From assembly GCA_030263665.1 (NCBI GenBank), contig SZPK01000009.1:1-64000 (forward strand): a stretch of 64,000 nt of DNA, read 5' to 3'. The notes beneath the pieces were generated by a model. The model saw only the letters and a list, made by a program, of their open reading frames with translations. It did no database searches and was not told the origin of the DNA. Below, piece after piece: positions 16,752-24,524 of this stretch. The stretch's first letter is position 1. The number at the start of each line of letters is the position of its first letter. The position numbers were made by a program, and so were the translations under genes. Source of the DNA: Villigracilis sp024434165 (GTDB taxonomy: Bacteria; Chloroflexota; Anaerolineae; Anaerolineales; Villigracilaceae).

Positions 16752-16782
16752 AGACACGCGATATGACCGCGTGTCTTTTTTT
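16752..16782 (+). terminator. Attenuator-like terminator before the SWIM gene
   Basis: A perfect 9-bp stem (16752-16760 with 16768-16776), 7-base loop and T7 tract. It lies between the promoter at 16660 and the SWIM ATG at 16811, so the promoter would make either an ~88-nt RNA or, on read-through, the SWIM mRNA. Confidence 0.8.
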
Positions 16783-16810
16783 ATCCCAAATTCAAAAGGA
16801 GAACTTTGCC

Positions 16811-17053
16811 ATGGACTACGGATTAATCGGCAAGCTCGAGAAAGCAAAACGCTATGCGGAAGACCGCAAACGTTTCCGCTTCAATCAGTTCGACCTTACT
16901 TTTCATGGTGACAACAACGACCACCATGTGACCTACAATAACGGCGCCTTTACCTGTGACTGCGAGTTCTTCCTTACCCACAAGCGTTGCGGGCACACCA
17001 TGGCGCTCGAAATCCTGCTCAAAGACATGATCGTCGAGACCGTGGAAGCCTGA
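16811..17053 (+). CDS. Small SWIM-type zinc-finger protein
   Basis: 80 residues from the ATG at 16811, 10 bases behind an AAAAGGAG box. The zinc-binding set is C49-x-C51 and C60-x-H62 (C-D-C-E-F-F...R-C-G-H), the CxCxnCxH signature of SWIM fingers, which bind DNA, RNA or proteins. Unlike most SWIM proteins it is not attached to a helicase or transposase domain; the finger makes up nearly half the protein. A regulatory or nucleic-acid-binding role is plausible. A terminator follows 23 bp after the stop. Confidence 0.85.
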   Translation: MDYGLIGKLEKAKRYAEDRKRFRFNQFDLTFHGDNNDHHVTYNNGAFTCDCEFFLTHKRCGHTMALEILLKDMIVETVEA

Positions 17054-17075
17054 TAATTTACAATTGAATAGTTCA

Positions 17076-17108
17076 AACTGCCGTCTGTATCTCAGGCGGC
17101 AGTTTTTC
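17076..17108 (+). terminator. Rho-independent terminator after the SWIM gene
   Basis: AACTGCCG (17076-17083) pairs with CGGCAGTT (17097-17104), with extra pairs inside the loop, followed by T5. Confidence 0.85.
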
Positions 17109-17149
17109 TTCTCATTAAATCCTAAAGTTTATAAGGTAAAATTTTGCGC

Positions 17150-18232
17150 ATGAAAAAAGGATTATCGCGCAGGGATTTTCTAAAATTAAGCGGGCTGACT
17201 CTCGGCGGGCTGGCGTTTTCGCCCTTCCTGCCGGGGCTGACCGATTTCGACGATAGTTTCGTGGTTCGTATCGCCACTGCGGAAATGCCTGTCCGCAAAG
17301 AGCCAACCGACGAAAGCCGCATCGAACTGACCTGGTACCGCGATGAACTCGTTCACGTATACGGGCAGGTGACGGCGGAGGAACCCGTTCACAACCCGGT
17401 CTGGTACAAGGTGTGGGGCGGCTATCTCCACCGCGGACGCCTGCAGCGCGTTCGCACCATCTATCAACCGCCGGTGGATTCCATCCCCGCCGGCAAGCGG
17501 CTGATTGCAGATGTCTCCGTTCCGTTCACCACGCCGTATCGTTTCTCCAAAGCCTTCGACTGGCAGCCCATGGCGCCGCCGCTGTATTACGGCTCCGTCC
17601 ATTTTGTGGAAGCGGTGGAGGAGGGACCCGCAATGCCGGAGTACAAAGGTCCCTGGTATCGCATCTTTGACGAACTCGATTCGAATGTTTCCTATCACGT
17701 GCCAGCCGTTCACATGCGCATCCTGCCGCAGGAGTACATGGAGCCCGTTTCGCCGGATGTGCCTTACGAAGATAAACTGATCGAGGTCAACCTCTCCACC
17801 CAGACCTTGTATGCCTATGAATACGGCAGCCTGGTCTTTCAAACCAGCATCTCCTCCGGCGTGCCCGGCGACCCGACAGGCGGCACCGGCATTCCCACCA
17901 CCACACCGGCTGGCAAATTCGCCATCCTCGATAAAGTTCCCGCCAAACACATGGGCTTCAGTTATTTCGGCAGTCAGACCACCGGCAACCTCCTCGCCGA
18001 TGCCGATAACTACGTCCTGCCCGGCGTTCCGTGGACGTCCTTCTTCACGCCGCAGGGACACGCCTTCCACGGCACGTACTGGCACGAAAACTTCGGCGCT
18101 CCCATGAGTCACGGCTGTATCAACATGCGCACCGACGAAGCCAACTGGCTCTTCCGTTGGGCGCGCCCCATTCACAACTTCGACCAGACCGCCACGCGCG
18201 GGCTTGGCACCACCGTTGAAATCCATTATTGA
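17150..18232 (+). CDS. Tat-exported L,D-transpeptidase (YkuD domain)
   Basis: 360 residues. The N-terminus has a twin-arginine signal (S-R-R-D-F-L-K) followed by a hydrophobic stretch, so the protein is predicted to be exported folded. An SH3-like segment (~45-130) precedes the YkuD catalytic domain (~205-360), whose active-site motif is S-H-G-C-I-N-M-R with His321 and Cys323. L,D-transpeptidases form 3-3 cross-links in peptidoglycan or attach proteins to it. The ATG at 17150 is preceded by TAAGGT; an in-frame TTG two codons earlier is less likely. Confidence 0.92.
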   Translation: MKKGLSRRDFLKLSGLTLGGLAFSPFLPGLTDFDDSFVVRIATAEMPVRKEPTDESRIELTWYRDELVHVYGQVTAEEPVHNPVWYKVWGGYLHRGRLQRVRTIYQPPVDSIPAGKRLIADVSVPFTTPYRFSKAFDWQPMAPPLYYGSVHFVEAVEEGPAMPEYKGPWYRIFDELDSNVSYHVPAVHMRILPQEYMEPVSPDVPYEDKLIEVNLSTQTLYAYEYGSLVFQTSISSGVPGDPTGGTGIPTTTPAGKFAILDKVPAKHMGFSYFGSQTTGNLLADADNYVLPGVPWTSFFTPQGHAFHGTYWHENFGAPMSHGCINMRTDEANWLFRWARPIHNFDQTATRGLGTTVEIHY

Positions 18233-18288
18233 TTTTTTTGGATTTCCCCTCCCAAAGCAAATCCACCCTGCGAGAGTAGCCTCATCCC

Positions 18289-19512
18289 ATGCCAAACTTT
18301 GACTGGAAGGGAAAGCATCTTTCCCCGCCCGTACCTGCCGCTGTTATTCTCGATTCTGTTCTCTACCCGAAAGGACGCGGCTACCCCAAAGCCCGTCCCG
18401 ATGGGCGCGTCATCCTTGGGGACAACCTGAACGTCATGGCGGCGCTCCTCCCCGAATACGAGGGGCGCATCAACCTCATCTACGCCGACCCGCCGTTTTT
18501 CACCAACCGCAAATTTTCCGCGCGCGTGGGCAGGGGCGAGGATTCGCGCAAACCCTCCAGGTGGAAACTGGCGGAGGGCTATCACGACTCGTGGGACGAT
18601 CTCGATTCCTATCTGCAATTCCTTTACGAACGTCTCTCGCTTATGTACCGGCTGCTCGCCCCGAACGGGACGCTGTATCTTCATCTCGATTGGCACGCCG
18701 ACGCTTATGCCCGCCTCATCCTCGATGAAATCTTCGGCGCGGAGAACTTCGTCAACGAGATCATCTGGACGTATCACGGTCCCTCGCCGATTCGCACAGC
18801 GTTCAACCGCAAACACGATACGATCCTCATGTATGGCAAAAGCAGGGATTATGTCTTCAACGTGGACGATGTCCGCGAGCCGTACAACCCCAACACCGTG
18901 GCGACATTCAAAGCCTCGCCCAGGGCTGGCTTTGGCAAAGTTCCCGATTTGGAACGCGGCAAGGTACCCGAAGACTGGTGGTACTTTCCGGTCGTGGCGC
19001 GATTGCACAACGAGCGCACGGGCTATCCCACCCAAAAACCGGAAGCGCTGCTGGAGCGCATCGTTTTGGCTTCCTCCAACAAAGGCGACCTCGTCGCGGA
19101 CTTTTTCTGCGGCTCCGGCACAACCGCCCTCGCAGCGGCAAAACACGGACGCCGCTTCATTGCCTGCGATGAAGCGGCACGGGCGGTTCATACCACGCGC
19201 ATGAGGCTGGCAGGGACCAGGTCCGTCTTTACCGTTGAAGCCGATGCAGCCGTCAAGCCGGAAGCCGCAACCAGGTCAAAGAAGATCAGGGTCAACCTGG
19301 CAAACGACTATGTGCGCCTCACAACCTCTCTCGATGTGGATTTCTGGGAGGTGGACCCGGCTTGGGATGGGAAAATCTTCCGTAGCGCTGCGCAGGCTCA
19401 ACGTCACGTGCGAAGCGGGGAGATTCCAATGGAGTTGAAAACAAAAATCGGAGGCAGGGTCTGCATCCGATTGGTGACGATTGAGGGAAAGCAGTTTCAG
19501 TTAATCGTCTAG
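18289..19512 (+). CDS. Site-specific DNA methyltransferase (beta class, N6-adenine or N4-cytosine)
   Basis: 407 residues. The catalytic D-P-P-F motif (residues 67-70) comes before the SAM-binding D-F-F-C-G-S-G-T-T motif (near 271), the order that defines beta-class amino-methyltransferases. The P-T-Q-K-P-E-A-L-L-E-R segment before the SAM motif is typical. The stretch between (about 85-245) is the target-recognition part. The C-terminal ~95 residues carry an extra domain. No restriction endonuclease gene adjoins it, so it is either an orphan regulatory methyltransferase or part of a split system. It follows the transpeptidase gene after 56 bp on the same strand. Confidence 0.92.
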   Translation: MPNFDWKGKHLSPPVPAAVILDSVLYPKGRGYPKARPDGRVILGDNLNVMAALLPEYEGRINLIYADPPFFTNRKFSARVGRGEDSRKPSRWKLAEGYHDSWDDLDSYLQFLYERLSLMYRLLAPNGTLYLHLDWHADAYARLILDEIFGAENFVNEIIWTYHGPSPIRTAFNRKHDTILMYGKSRDYVFNVDDVREPYNPNTVATFKASPRAGFGKVPDLERGKVPEDWWYFPVVARLHNERTGYPTQKPEALLERIVLASSNKGDLVADFFCGSGTTALAAAKHGRRFIACDEAARAVHTTRMRLAGTRSVFTVEADAAVKPEAATRSKKIRVNLANDYVRLTTSLDVDFWEVDPAWDGKIFRSAAQAQRHVRSGEIPMELKTKIGGRVCIRLVTIEGKQFQLIV

Positions 19513-19521
19513 GCGCGGCGG

Positions 19522-20178
19522 TTACACATCCAGGCGATAGCCGACGCCGCGAATGGTCTTGAGGAATTTGGGGTTATCGGGGTCGAGTTCGATGGCGCGC
19601 CTGAGCCAGGAGATGTGCACATCGAGCGTGCGTGTATCGCCGGTGTAGTTGGTCTCCCAGGCTTTTTTGAAAAGGGATTCGCGCTCCACCACTTCGCCGT
19701 GTTTATCCATCAACAAATGTAACAGCGTCACGAGACGCGGTGTCAGTTTGGTGCTCTTGCCGAGGCAGCGCACGCGCCGCTTTTCGAGATCGAGGCGGAT
19801 GGGACCGACATGCAGAACGTTCTTGCCATCGCCGGGCAGGAGCGGCTTGATGCGGTTGACGAGTTTTTGAACGGTGAACGGCAGGACTAGTACGGAATCC
19901 GCCGCTTCCTTGCTGACTTCGCGTTCCTCTTCGAGGATGAGGATGATGGGAAGCTTTCCGTCCTTTTCGCGGATGGATTGACAGATGCGCAAGCCCGTAC
20001 TGCGCAGCGACGCCGCATTGACGACGACAAGGCTTGGGCTGACTTCCTTCATCAGGGGGATGGCATTGCTGCCGTTCGCCGCAATGTGGACATCAAATCC
20101 CTTCTTTTGCAAATCTGCTGCAAACGAAGGGATTTCCGCGTGTCTGGCTTCTATGACCAAAAGTGTGGTGGTCTTCAT
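19522..20178 (-). CDS. OmpR-type winged-helix regulator with a degenerate receiver
   Basis: 218 residues from the ATG at 20178. The N-terminal receiver-like domain (1-~115) lacks the key residues: the phospho-acceptor position is Asn54 (V-V-V-N-A), the acidic pocket reads V-I-E-A, and the switch Lys before P-F is missing (V-L-P-F). The C-terminal ~100 residues are a canonical OmpR/PhoB winged helix, ending in T-I-R-G-V-G-Y-R-L. Activity is therefore probably not controlled by phosphorylation. No kinase gene is adjacent. It is divergent from tRNA-Met. An AT-rich 5' region with a TTGGTACCAA palindrome (20299-20308) may hold regulatory sites. Confidence 0.9.
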   Translation of the reverse strand: MKTTTLLVIEARHAEIPSFAADLQKKGFDVHIAANGSNAIPLMKEVSPSLVVVNAASLRSTGLRICQSIREKDGKLPIILILEEEREVSKEAADSVLVLPFTVQKLVNRIKPLLPGDGKNVLHVGPIRLDLEKRRVRCLGKSTKLTPRLVTLLHLLMDKHGEVVERESLFKKAWETNYTGDTRTLDVHISWLRRAIELDPDNPKFLKTIRGVGYRLDV

Positions 20179-20347
20179 GGATTGTTTTATATAATGCCTG
20201 CTTGAATCGAAACGCTCTTTCTTGGTAAATTTGCGCCCATTGATTTTTGTTAAGGTAGATTCATTATACACCAAATCTTAACAAGTGCTCTCGTGCTTTG
20301 GTACCAATGGGCGAACAAACCCGCAATTTGTTTTTCATCCATATCGC

Positions 20348-20376
20348 TTGACTTTTTCAGGCAAACTTGGTAACAT
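20348..20376 (+). promoter_or_regulatory. Promoter of tRNA-fMet
   Basis: TTGACT (20348-20353), 17-bp spacer, TAACAT (20371-20376), about 20 bases upstream of the tRNA 5' end. Confidence 0.7.
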
Positions 20377-20396
20377 CGGCGGGCTCAAATAACCGA

Positions 20397-20468
20397 TGCG
20401 GGGTGGAGCAGTGGCAGCTCGTCGGGCTCATAACCCGAAGGTCGCAGGTTCAAGTCCTGCCCCCGCCG
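20397..20468 (+). tRNA. Initiator tRNA-fMet (anticodon CAT)
   Basis: A complete cloverleaf: D stem GAGC/GCTC, anticodon loop CTCATAA, T stem GCAGG/CCTGC. Two initiator hallmarks are present: three consecutive G-C pairs in the anticodon stem (GGG/CCC) and a mismatch at the first acceptor pair (T1 opposite C72). No CCA is encoded. The integrase gene begins 95 bp downstream, so the tRNA 3' end is a plausible attachment site. Confidence 0.95.
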
Positions 20469-20488
20469 CTACTAAACGTCAATCGAAG

Positions 20489-20528
20489 ACCGCCAGGCTC
20501 TGTGAAAACAGGCTGCCCGGCGGTTTTT
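20489..20528 (+). terminator. Terminator of the tRNA-fMet transcript
   Basis: ACCGCC (20489-20494) pairs with GGCGGT (20519-20524), with further inner pairs (GGCTCTGT.. ACAGGCTGCC), followed by T5. Confidence 0.8.
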
Positions 20529-20562
20529 GATTCGAAGAGTCTCCAAAAAAGGAGATTTTTTC

Positions 20563-21561
20563 ATGAACCGTAGACCGCAAGGCTTGGAGGCTTCAAAAGC
20601 TGTCATTGGCTTCCTCCAATACAAAGGCGCAGAAGGTCTTGCGCCAGTCACAGTCGCCGGCTATGAACGCGACCTAAAACTCTGGATCGACCACATGGGG
20701 GACATCGATGTTGTGAAGATCACATCACAACATATCCTGTCCTTTCTCAATTACATTCGCACCGACTACGTCCCTCGCCGCATTGCCGGCGATAACTCCA
20801 AAAAGCTCGCTCCAAAAACCGTATACAACATTTATGTCAGCCTGGCATCTTTTCTGACCTGGGCAACCAATGAGTTTAACTTTGCCAATCCGATGAAGAG
20901 CGTTCCGCGTCCGCGTGTTCCAGAGGATGCGCCCGTGGAGCCCTTCAAAAAAGAGGAACTCGAACGCCTCATCAAAGCCTGTGATTTTTGCCAGGAATCT
21001 GCCACGGATCGGCGCCGTAAATTTACCATGCAACGATCCACTGGCAAACGCGATAAAGCCATTTTGCTCACACTCCTGGATACCGGATTGCGTGCCAGTG
21101 AATTATGTGCGCTGCGGATCGAGGATGTCGATATGAAGACCGGCAGGATCATGATCCGCCCGGGAGAAGCCGGCAAAGCCAAGGGCGGCAAGGGACGGAT
21201 CGTGTATATGGGTCAATCTGCACGGCGTTTCGTCTGGCGTTATCTGGCGGAACGCGATGATGCCAAAGATCCGGAGGCGCCATTATTTGTTGGAAAGTTC
21301 CGGCGCCCCTTCAACCGCGATGCACTACGCCAGCTCATCAAGGGCTTGGGTGAAAAAGCCGGCGTAAAGAAATGCCATCCACATCGTTTTCGCCATACCT
21401 TTGCGATTACCTATCTGCGTTCGGGCGGCGATATTTTTACGCTCAAATCCCTGTTGGGACATGGCAGTCTGGATATGGTCCAGCATTATGCCCGTATCGC
21501 TGACGTGGATGTGCAACAAGCGCATCGCAGAGCCAGCCCGGCAGACAACTGGAGACTGTGA
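20563..21561 (+). CDS. Tyrosine recombinase / integrase (first of three)
   Basis: 332 residues; the ATG at 20563 has an AAAGGAG box. The N-terminal SAM-like core-binding domain (~1-110) and the catalytic domain are both complete: Arg in D-T-G-L-R-A-S-E-L, then H-P-H-R-F-R-H-T-F, L-G-H-G-S-L-D and the nucleophile in Q-H-Y-A-R-I. It sits directly behind tRNA-fMet, the usual place for the integrase of an element that uses the tRNA gene as attachment site. Its stop is 12 bp from the stop of the next, convergent recombinase gene. Confidence 0.92.
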   Translation: MNRRPQGLEASKAVIGFLQYKGAEGLAPVTVAGYERDLKLWIDHMGDIDVVKITSQHILSFLNYIRTDYVPRRIAGDNSKKLAPKTVYNIYVSLASFLTWATNEFNFANPMKSVPRPRVPEDAPVEPFKKEELERLIKACDFCQESATDRRRKFTMQRSTGKRDKAILLTLLDTGLRASELCALRIEDVDMKTGRIMIRPGEAGKAKGGKGRIVYMGQSARRFVWRYLAERDDAKDPEAPLFVGKFRRPFNRDALRQLIKGLGEKAGVKKCHPHRFRHTFAITYLRSGGDIFTLKSLLGHGSLDMVQHYARIADVDVQQAHRRASPADNWRL

Positions 21562-21573
21562 ACCAATATGCGC

Positions 21574-22671
21574 TCAGCGTTTGACCAGCAAGCCGGCGGC
21601 AATGGTGATCGCCCGATGCAAGTCATCCTTATCCAGTTTGGCAAGCATACCCTGCAGGTCGTCATCGCGTTGCTGCGCCTGGTCGTTTGAGATCTGTCCC
21701 AGCAATTTGCCTCGTTCGATCTCCTCAAGGTGAACATACCGCTCATCGGTAATGGCCACATTGGCATGCATAAGGTTACGTGAAAGCGCATGATATTGCG
21801 CCATCGTCCGGCAGTGTCGAAGCCCGTAAATGGCATATCCATGCCGGTATTTATGCGGCGATTTGTGTGGTAACCCGGTGGCGGCTTCCAGGATCTTGAG
21901 GCGTTTGTTCAGGGCGACCGATCGTTGTCTGCCAGGTTCAAGTTCCGAGAAGCGTTGCTCGCCCCAATTTTGTTGGATGGGTGCGTACCACGGGTATTCC
22001 GGCGGGCAGTGTTTCCTGACCTGTTCATCCCAGGCGCGGACAACAGCCAGTAGTTCCGGAATGTTATGCAGAAAGGTGGTTGCGCTTTGATTGTTCTTGG
22101 TACTGACACCCAGTGCAGGCTTTTGCTCGATGTGCGGAAACTCTGTATCCAGATGCACGGCTTTGATCGGCAGGCTGGTGATGGCGCCGGCACGCGCACC
22201 GCTCAGAAAAAGCAGGGCGCTCATGGCCTGGTCGCGCTGGAGCGCCAGGTTTTCCTCGTCAATTTTCAGCCTGGTGATTTTGAGCACATCCTCAAGCGCC
22301 ACATAGTCCAGATTGGCTGCGCGTTGGACCCTGGGCGGTGTCATGTCCTCGATCCAGTGAGCCGGCAGACGGTTGAAGCGTTTGGTGTGATACAGCTTTG
22401 CCCATTTGAAAAAGGCGCGCGTGGTTTCGATGATCTTCTTTTTGCTTTCCGTGGCGAGTTCAAGGCCGTTGATGTGCTGCACGAACGGCGGTCGGATCTG
22501 GTCGGCGGTTTCGAGCGGATGTTCCATTGCCCAAAGCAGGGTATGGCGCAGCCAGAAGCGATAGCGATCCACGCTTTTTCGATCGCGGTTCTTGATGGAC
22601 AGCAGGTATTCCAGATATTCCCTGATGATCAGGTAGTTGTTGCGATGGATCAGGCGGTCGATCTCACTCAT
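21574..22671 (-). CDS. Tyrosine recombinase-like protein (second)
   Basis: 365 residues from the ATG at 22671. The N-terminal half resembles a phage integrase core-binding domain (helical, R-F-W-L-R-H..., F-F-K-W-A-K). The catalytic half keeps the Arg in F-L-S-G-A-R-A-G-A-I-T, the H-K-Y-R-H-G box, a late L-M-H-A-N-V-A segment and a Tyr in D-E-R-Y-V. Spacing is looser than in XerC/D and the L-G-H box is changed to L-M-H. Tetrads are therefore present but divergent. It overlaps the upstream zinc-ribbon/HTH gene by 8 bp and is co-transcribed with it. Confidence 0.82.
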   Translation of the reverse strand: MSEIDRLIHRNNYLIIREYLEYLLSIKNRDRKSVDRYRFWLRHTLLWAMEHPLETADQIRPPFVQHINGLELATESKKKIIETTRAFFKWAKLYHTKRFNRLPAHWIEDMTPPRVQRAANLDYVALEDVLKITRLKIDEENLALQRDQAMSALLFLSGARAGAITSLPIKAVHLDTEFPHIEQKPALGVSTKNNQSATTFLHNIPELLAVVRAWDEQVRKHCPPEYPWYAPIQQNWGEQRFSELEPGRQRSVALNKRLKILEAATGLPHKSPHKYRHGYAIYGLRHCRTMAQYHALSRNLMHANVAITDERYVHLEEIERGKLLGQISNDQAQQRDDDLQGMLAKLDKDDLHRAITIAAGLLVKR

Positions 22672-23107
22672 GGCTGTGATTTGGGACTCCTTGTTGGCTC
22701 GGTACGGGATTGGTTGGCGTTCGTCCGCCGCGGTGAATGGTCCTTCCGCATTGTGAACAGGTCCCACGGGTCAGAGTCAGTTTTCCGCGGATGTGCTGCG
22801 TACTGGTCGCGCGCATTTCCACGCTTGACCTGCAGTGCATGCAATACGCTTCGTTTTCCTTCAATGTTTTTTGTTTGCTCCCGGGCTTTTTGACTCTGTT
22901 GACCCAGTCGGCAAATTCCCTTCCGTGGATCCAGATCCGTCCGGCTGCATCCTTGAGGTGCGGCGCGCCGTTGGATAGCCAGTCGCGCAGGGTGCGTTCC
23001 ACGGCATCGATCTCTGTTGCCAGTTCGTGAACGGTGTAATGCATCGGGAGCAGTCCGGAGGACTTTACGATCACGGAATGGGGTAATTTGATCACTGGTG
23101 ACCGCAT
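22664..23107 (-). CDS. HTH plus zinc-ribbon protein, possible excisionase or recombination factor
   Basis: 147 residues from the ATG at 23107 (GGAG 8 bases upstream); the frame extends 33 codons further without a better start. The N-terminal part (~25-75) looks like a MerR/excisionase-type winged helix (Y-T-V-H-E-L-A ... T-L-R-D-W-L). The C-terminal part has a four-Cys zinc ribbon: C-M-H-C and C-S-Q-C. It is co-transcribed with and overlaps the second recombinase gene, which fits a directionality or accessory factor. That role is inferred. Confidence 0.65.
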   Translation of the reverse strand: MRSPVIKLPHSVIVKSSGLLPMHYTVHELATEIDAVERTLRDWLSNGAPHLKDAAGRIWIHGREFADWVNRVKKPGSKQKTLKENEAYCMHCRSSVEMRATSTQHIRGKLTLTRGTCSQCGRTIHRGGRTPTNPVPSQQGVPNHSHE

Positions 23108-23300
23108 TGTCCATGCTCCGCAAGGAAATTTGCCTGCTTGCCACCAGCGAACTGGATGGTGAGGCTTTGATTGATGAATGTTTTGTGCAATGTAGATTTT
23201 CTCCAATGATCCTGCAGTGGGGCAGGGGATGTTGTATTTGGAGGACTCTATTATGTCTACGTTCAGGGAGGTCCTGTGCTGTCGTTCTTAAAGTGCAAAA

Positions 23301-23347
23301 ATCCCCTGCATCTTTTTCAACATGGGTTGATCGAGACTACAGGGGAT
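23301..23347 (-). terminator. Terminator of the XRE repressor gene
   Basis: ATCCCCTG (23301-23308) pairs with CAGGGGAT (23340-23347) around a ~31-base loop, with T5 on the minus strand. It lies 38 bp past the repressor stop. Confidence 0.6.
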
Positions 23348-23384
23348 GTGGTTGGTGGGCTGTTCGACGATCAGTCGCGGGATT

Positions 23385-23780
23385 TTATTTGCCGGTCGAT
23401 TTTGCCTTCGGCTTTCCTTGAGGTTGATTTTGACCGGATTGTTCGTCTTCCACAAGTGTGTCCAGGACCTTTTTTGCCATCTCACGGCGGGTTGGGTCTT
23501 TGATCTGGATGATCTTGTCGTTCATTTCCTCAATCCATTCATCCGTTTCTGGTTTGAGGGGAAGCAGCCCTGATTTTCGCAGACCGGCTTCTTCGGAGAT
23601 ATTTAGCCATTTGGATAACTTGTTGCAGGTATCAAAACTTGGCATGTTCCCATACGTGACAATGTCCGTGATGGTGGGATGCGACACCCCAATTCTCCGG
23701 GCAAGTTCCCGTATACCGAGGTTTTCCTCTTTCATCCGGGCTTTGATCATCTGCAAAAATTCAGCGCGAACCTGTTTCAT
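23385..23780 (-). CDS. XRE-family HTH repressor-like regulator
   Basis: 131 residues from the ATG at 23780. The N-terminal ~60 residues form an XRE/Cro HTH (I-R-E-L-A-R-R-I-G-V-S-H-P-T-I-T-D-I). The middle is helical and acidic, and the C-terminus is a Lys/Pro/Gln tail. It is divergent from the Cro-like gene at 23917 across a 136-bp AT-rich region with palindromes, the layout of a phage- or ICE-type switch. It may repress the parA operon, or itself. Confidence 0.85.
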   Translation of the reverse strand: MKQVRAEFLQMIKARMKEENLGIRELARRIGVSHPTITDIVTYGNMPSFDTCNKLSKWLNISEEAGLRKSGLLPLKPETDEWIEEMNDKIIQIKDPTRREMAKKVLDTLVEDEQSGQNQPQGKPKAKSTGK

Positions 23781-23798
23781 AAAAAATAGAATAACCGA

Positions 23799-23884
23799 TT
23801 TGGTAGTAAAAAAATATTCCAATACGGTAGGAATTATTGACGTATTGGTCAGACTGGATATAATTACTGGTAGAAATATTTACC
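23799..23884. promoter_or_regulatory. Operator/promoter region between the divergent regulators
   Basis: A plus-strand promoter TTGACG (23837-23842), 16-bp spacer, TATAAT (23859-23864). Two interrupted palindromes flank it: TTGG...CCAA (about 23799-23821) and GGTAGAAATATTTACC (about 23869-23884). GGTAG words recur three times. These are candidate binding sites for the XRE and Cro-like proteins. Confidence 0.6.
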
Positions 23885-23916
23885 AAAATATAAAAACAAA
23901 ACAACCAGGAGAAACT

Positions 23917-24177
23917 ATGCAGACAGACAAATCAAATATTGACTTAAAGCGGGGTTTGATCAAATGGTCCCGGAAGTACGAAGTAACGCCGGCGGCGTTT
24001 GCCGAGCGGATGAGTTACGCCTATGCCACTGCCTGGGATTTGCTGCGTGGGAAGCGGCAGTTTACCCAGGAAGCGTTTGGGCGTTTTGCGATCGCTTATG
24101 GAACAGATGCTGCAGCAGAACTTTTGAAACTGGCTGACGTGTCTGGAAGTTTGGAGCAGGAGGACAAAAACGAATGA
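23917..24177 (+). CDS. Small Cro-like HTH protein
   Basis: 86 residues, ATG behind an AGGAGAAAC box. Residues ~12-65 resemble an HTH of the Cro/CI superfamily (T-P-A-A-F-A-E-R-M-S-Y-A-Y-A-T-A-W-D-L-L-R-G-K), though weakly. It is the first gene of a six-gene operon and its stop overlaps the next start by 4 bp. Opposed to the XRE gene, it probably is the second regulator of the switch. Confidence 0.7.
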   Translation: MQTDKSNIDLKRGLIKWSRKYEVTPAAFAERMSYAYATAWDLLRGKRQFTQEAFGRFAIAYGTDAAAELLKLADVSGSLEQEDKNE

Positions 24178-24524
24178 GACTACTTAACTATCTATTCCTG
24201 TTGATTTTCTCACTGGCATGTTCACTCACCATACCGCCATCGCTGCCAAAGAACATGCCGGCGCAGGTGTCCAATAAATCCCCGTTAACGACACCAACAC
24301 CAGACCCCACTTCCATTTCCCATACAATGCCAGCCACCTGCACAGTATCGGCAGAGTCCCTGCACCTGCGGGAATGTGCCGGCTTGCAATGCAGCGTGCT
24401 TGCCTGGCTATCGACGGGCGATGTCCTGGACGTTCTGGATGCGGATCAGGACTGGCTCAATGTAAAGACCCCAGCCGGGCAAACTGGCTGGGTGCATTCC
24501 AAATACTGTGGAGGAACCCAATGA
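24174..24524 (+). CDS. SH3-domain lipoprotein
   Basis: 116 residues. A signal peptide ends in the lipobox F-S-L-A-C (Cys16). After a Pro/Thr/Ser spacer of ~35 residues comes a bacterial SH3 domain (V-S-A-E-S-L-H-L-R-E ... G-D-V-L-D-V-L-D ... D-W-L-N-V-K-T ... G-W-V-H-S-K-Y), a fold that binds peptidoglycan or surface partners. It starts in the stop of the Cro-like gene and ends in the start of the 4-TM gene (ATGA overlaps both sides). An exported SH3 lipoprotein inside a plasmid-type operon could serve cell-surface or transfer functions. Confidence 0.8.
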   Translation: MRLLNYLFLLIFSLACSLTIPPSLPKNMPAQVSNKSPLTTPTPDPTSISHTMPATCTVSAESLHLRECAGLQCSVLAWLSTGDVLDVLDADQDWLNVKTPAGQTGWVHSKYCGGTQ

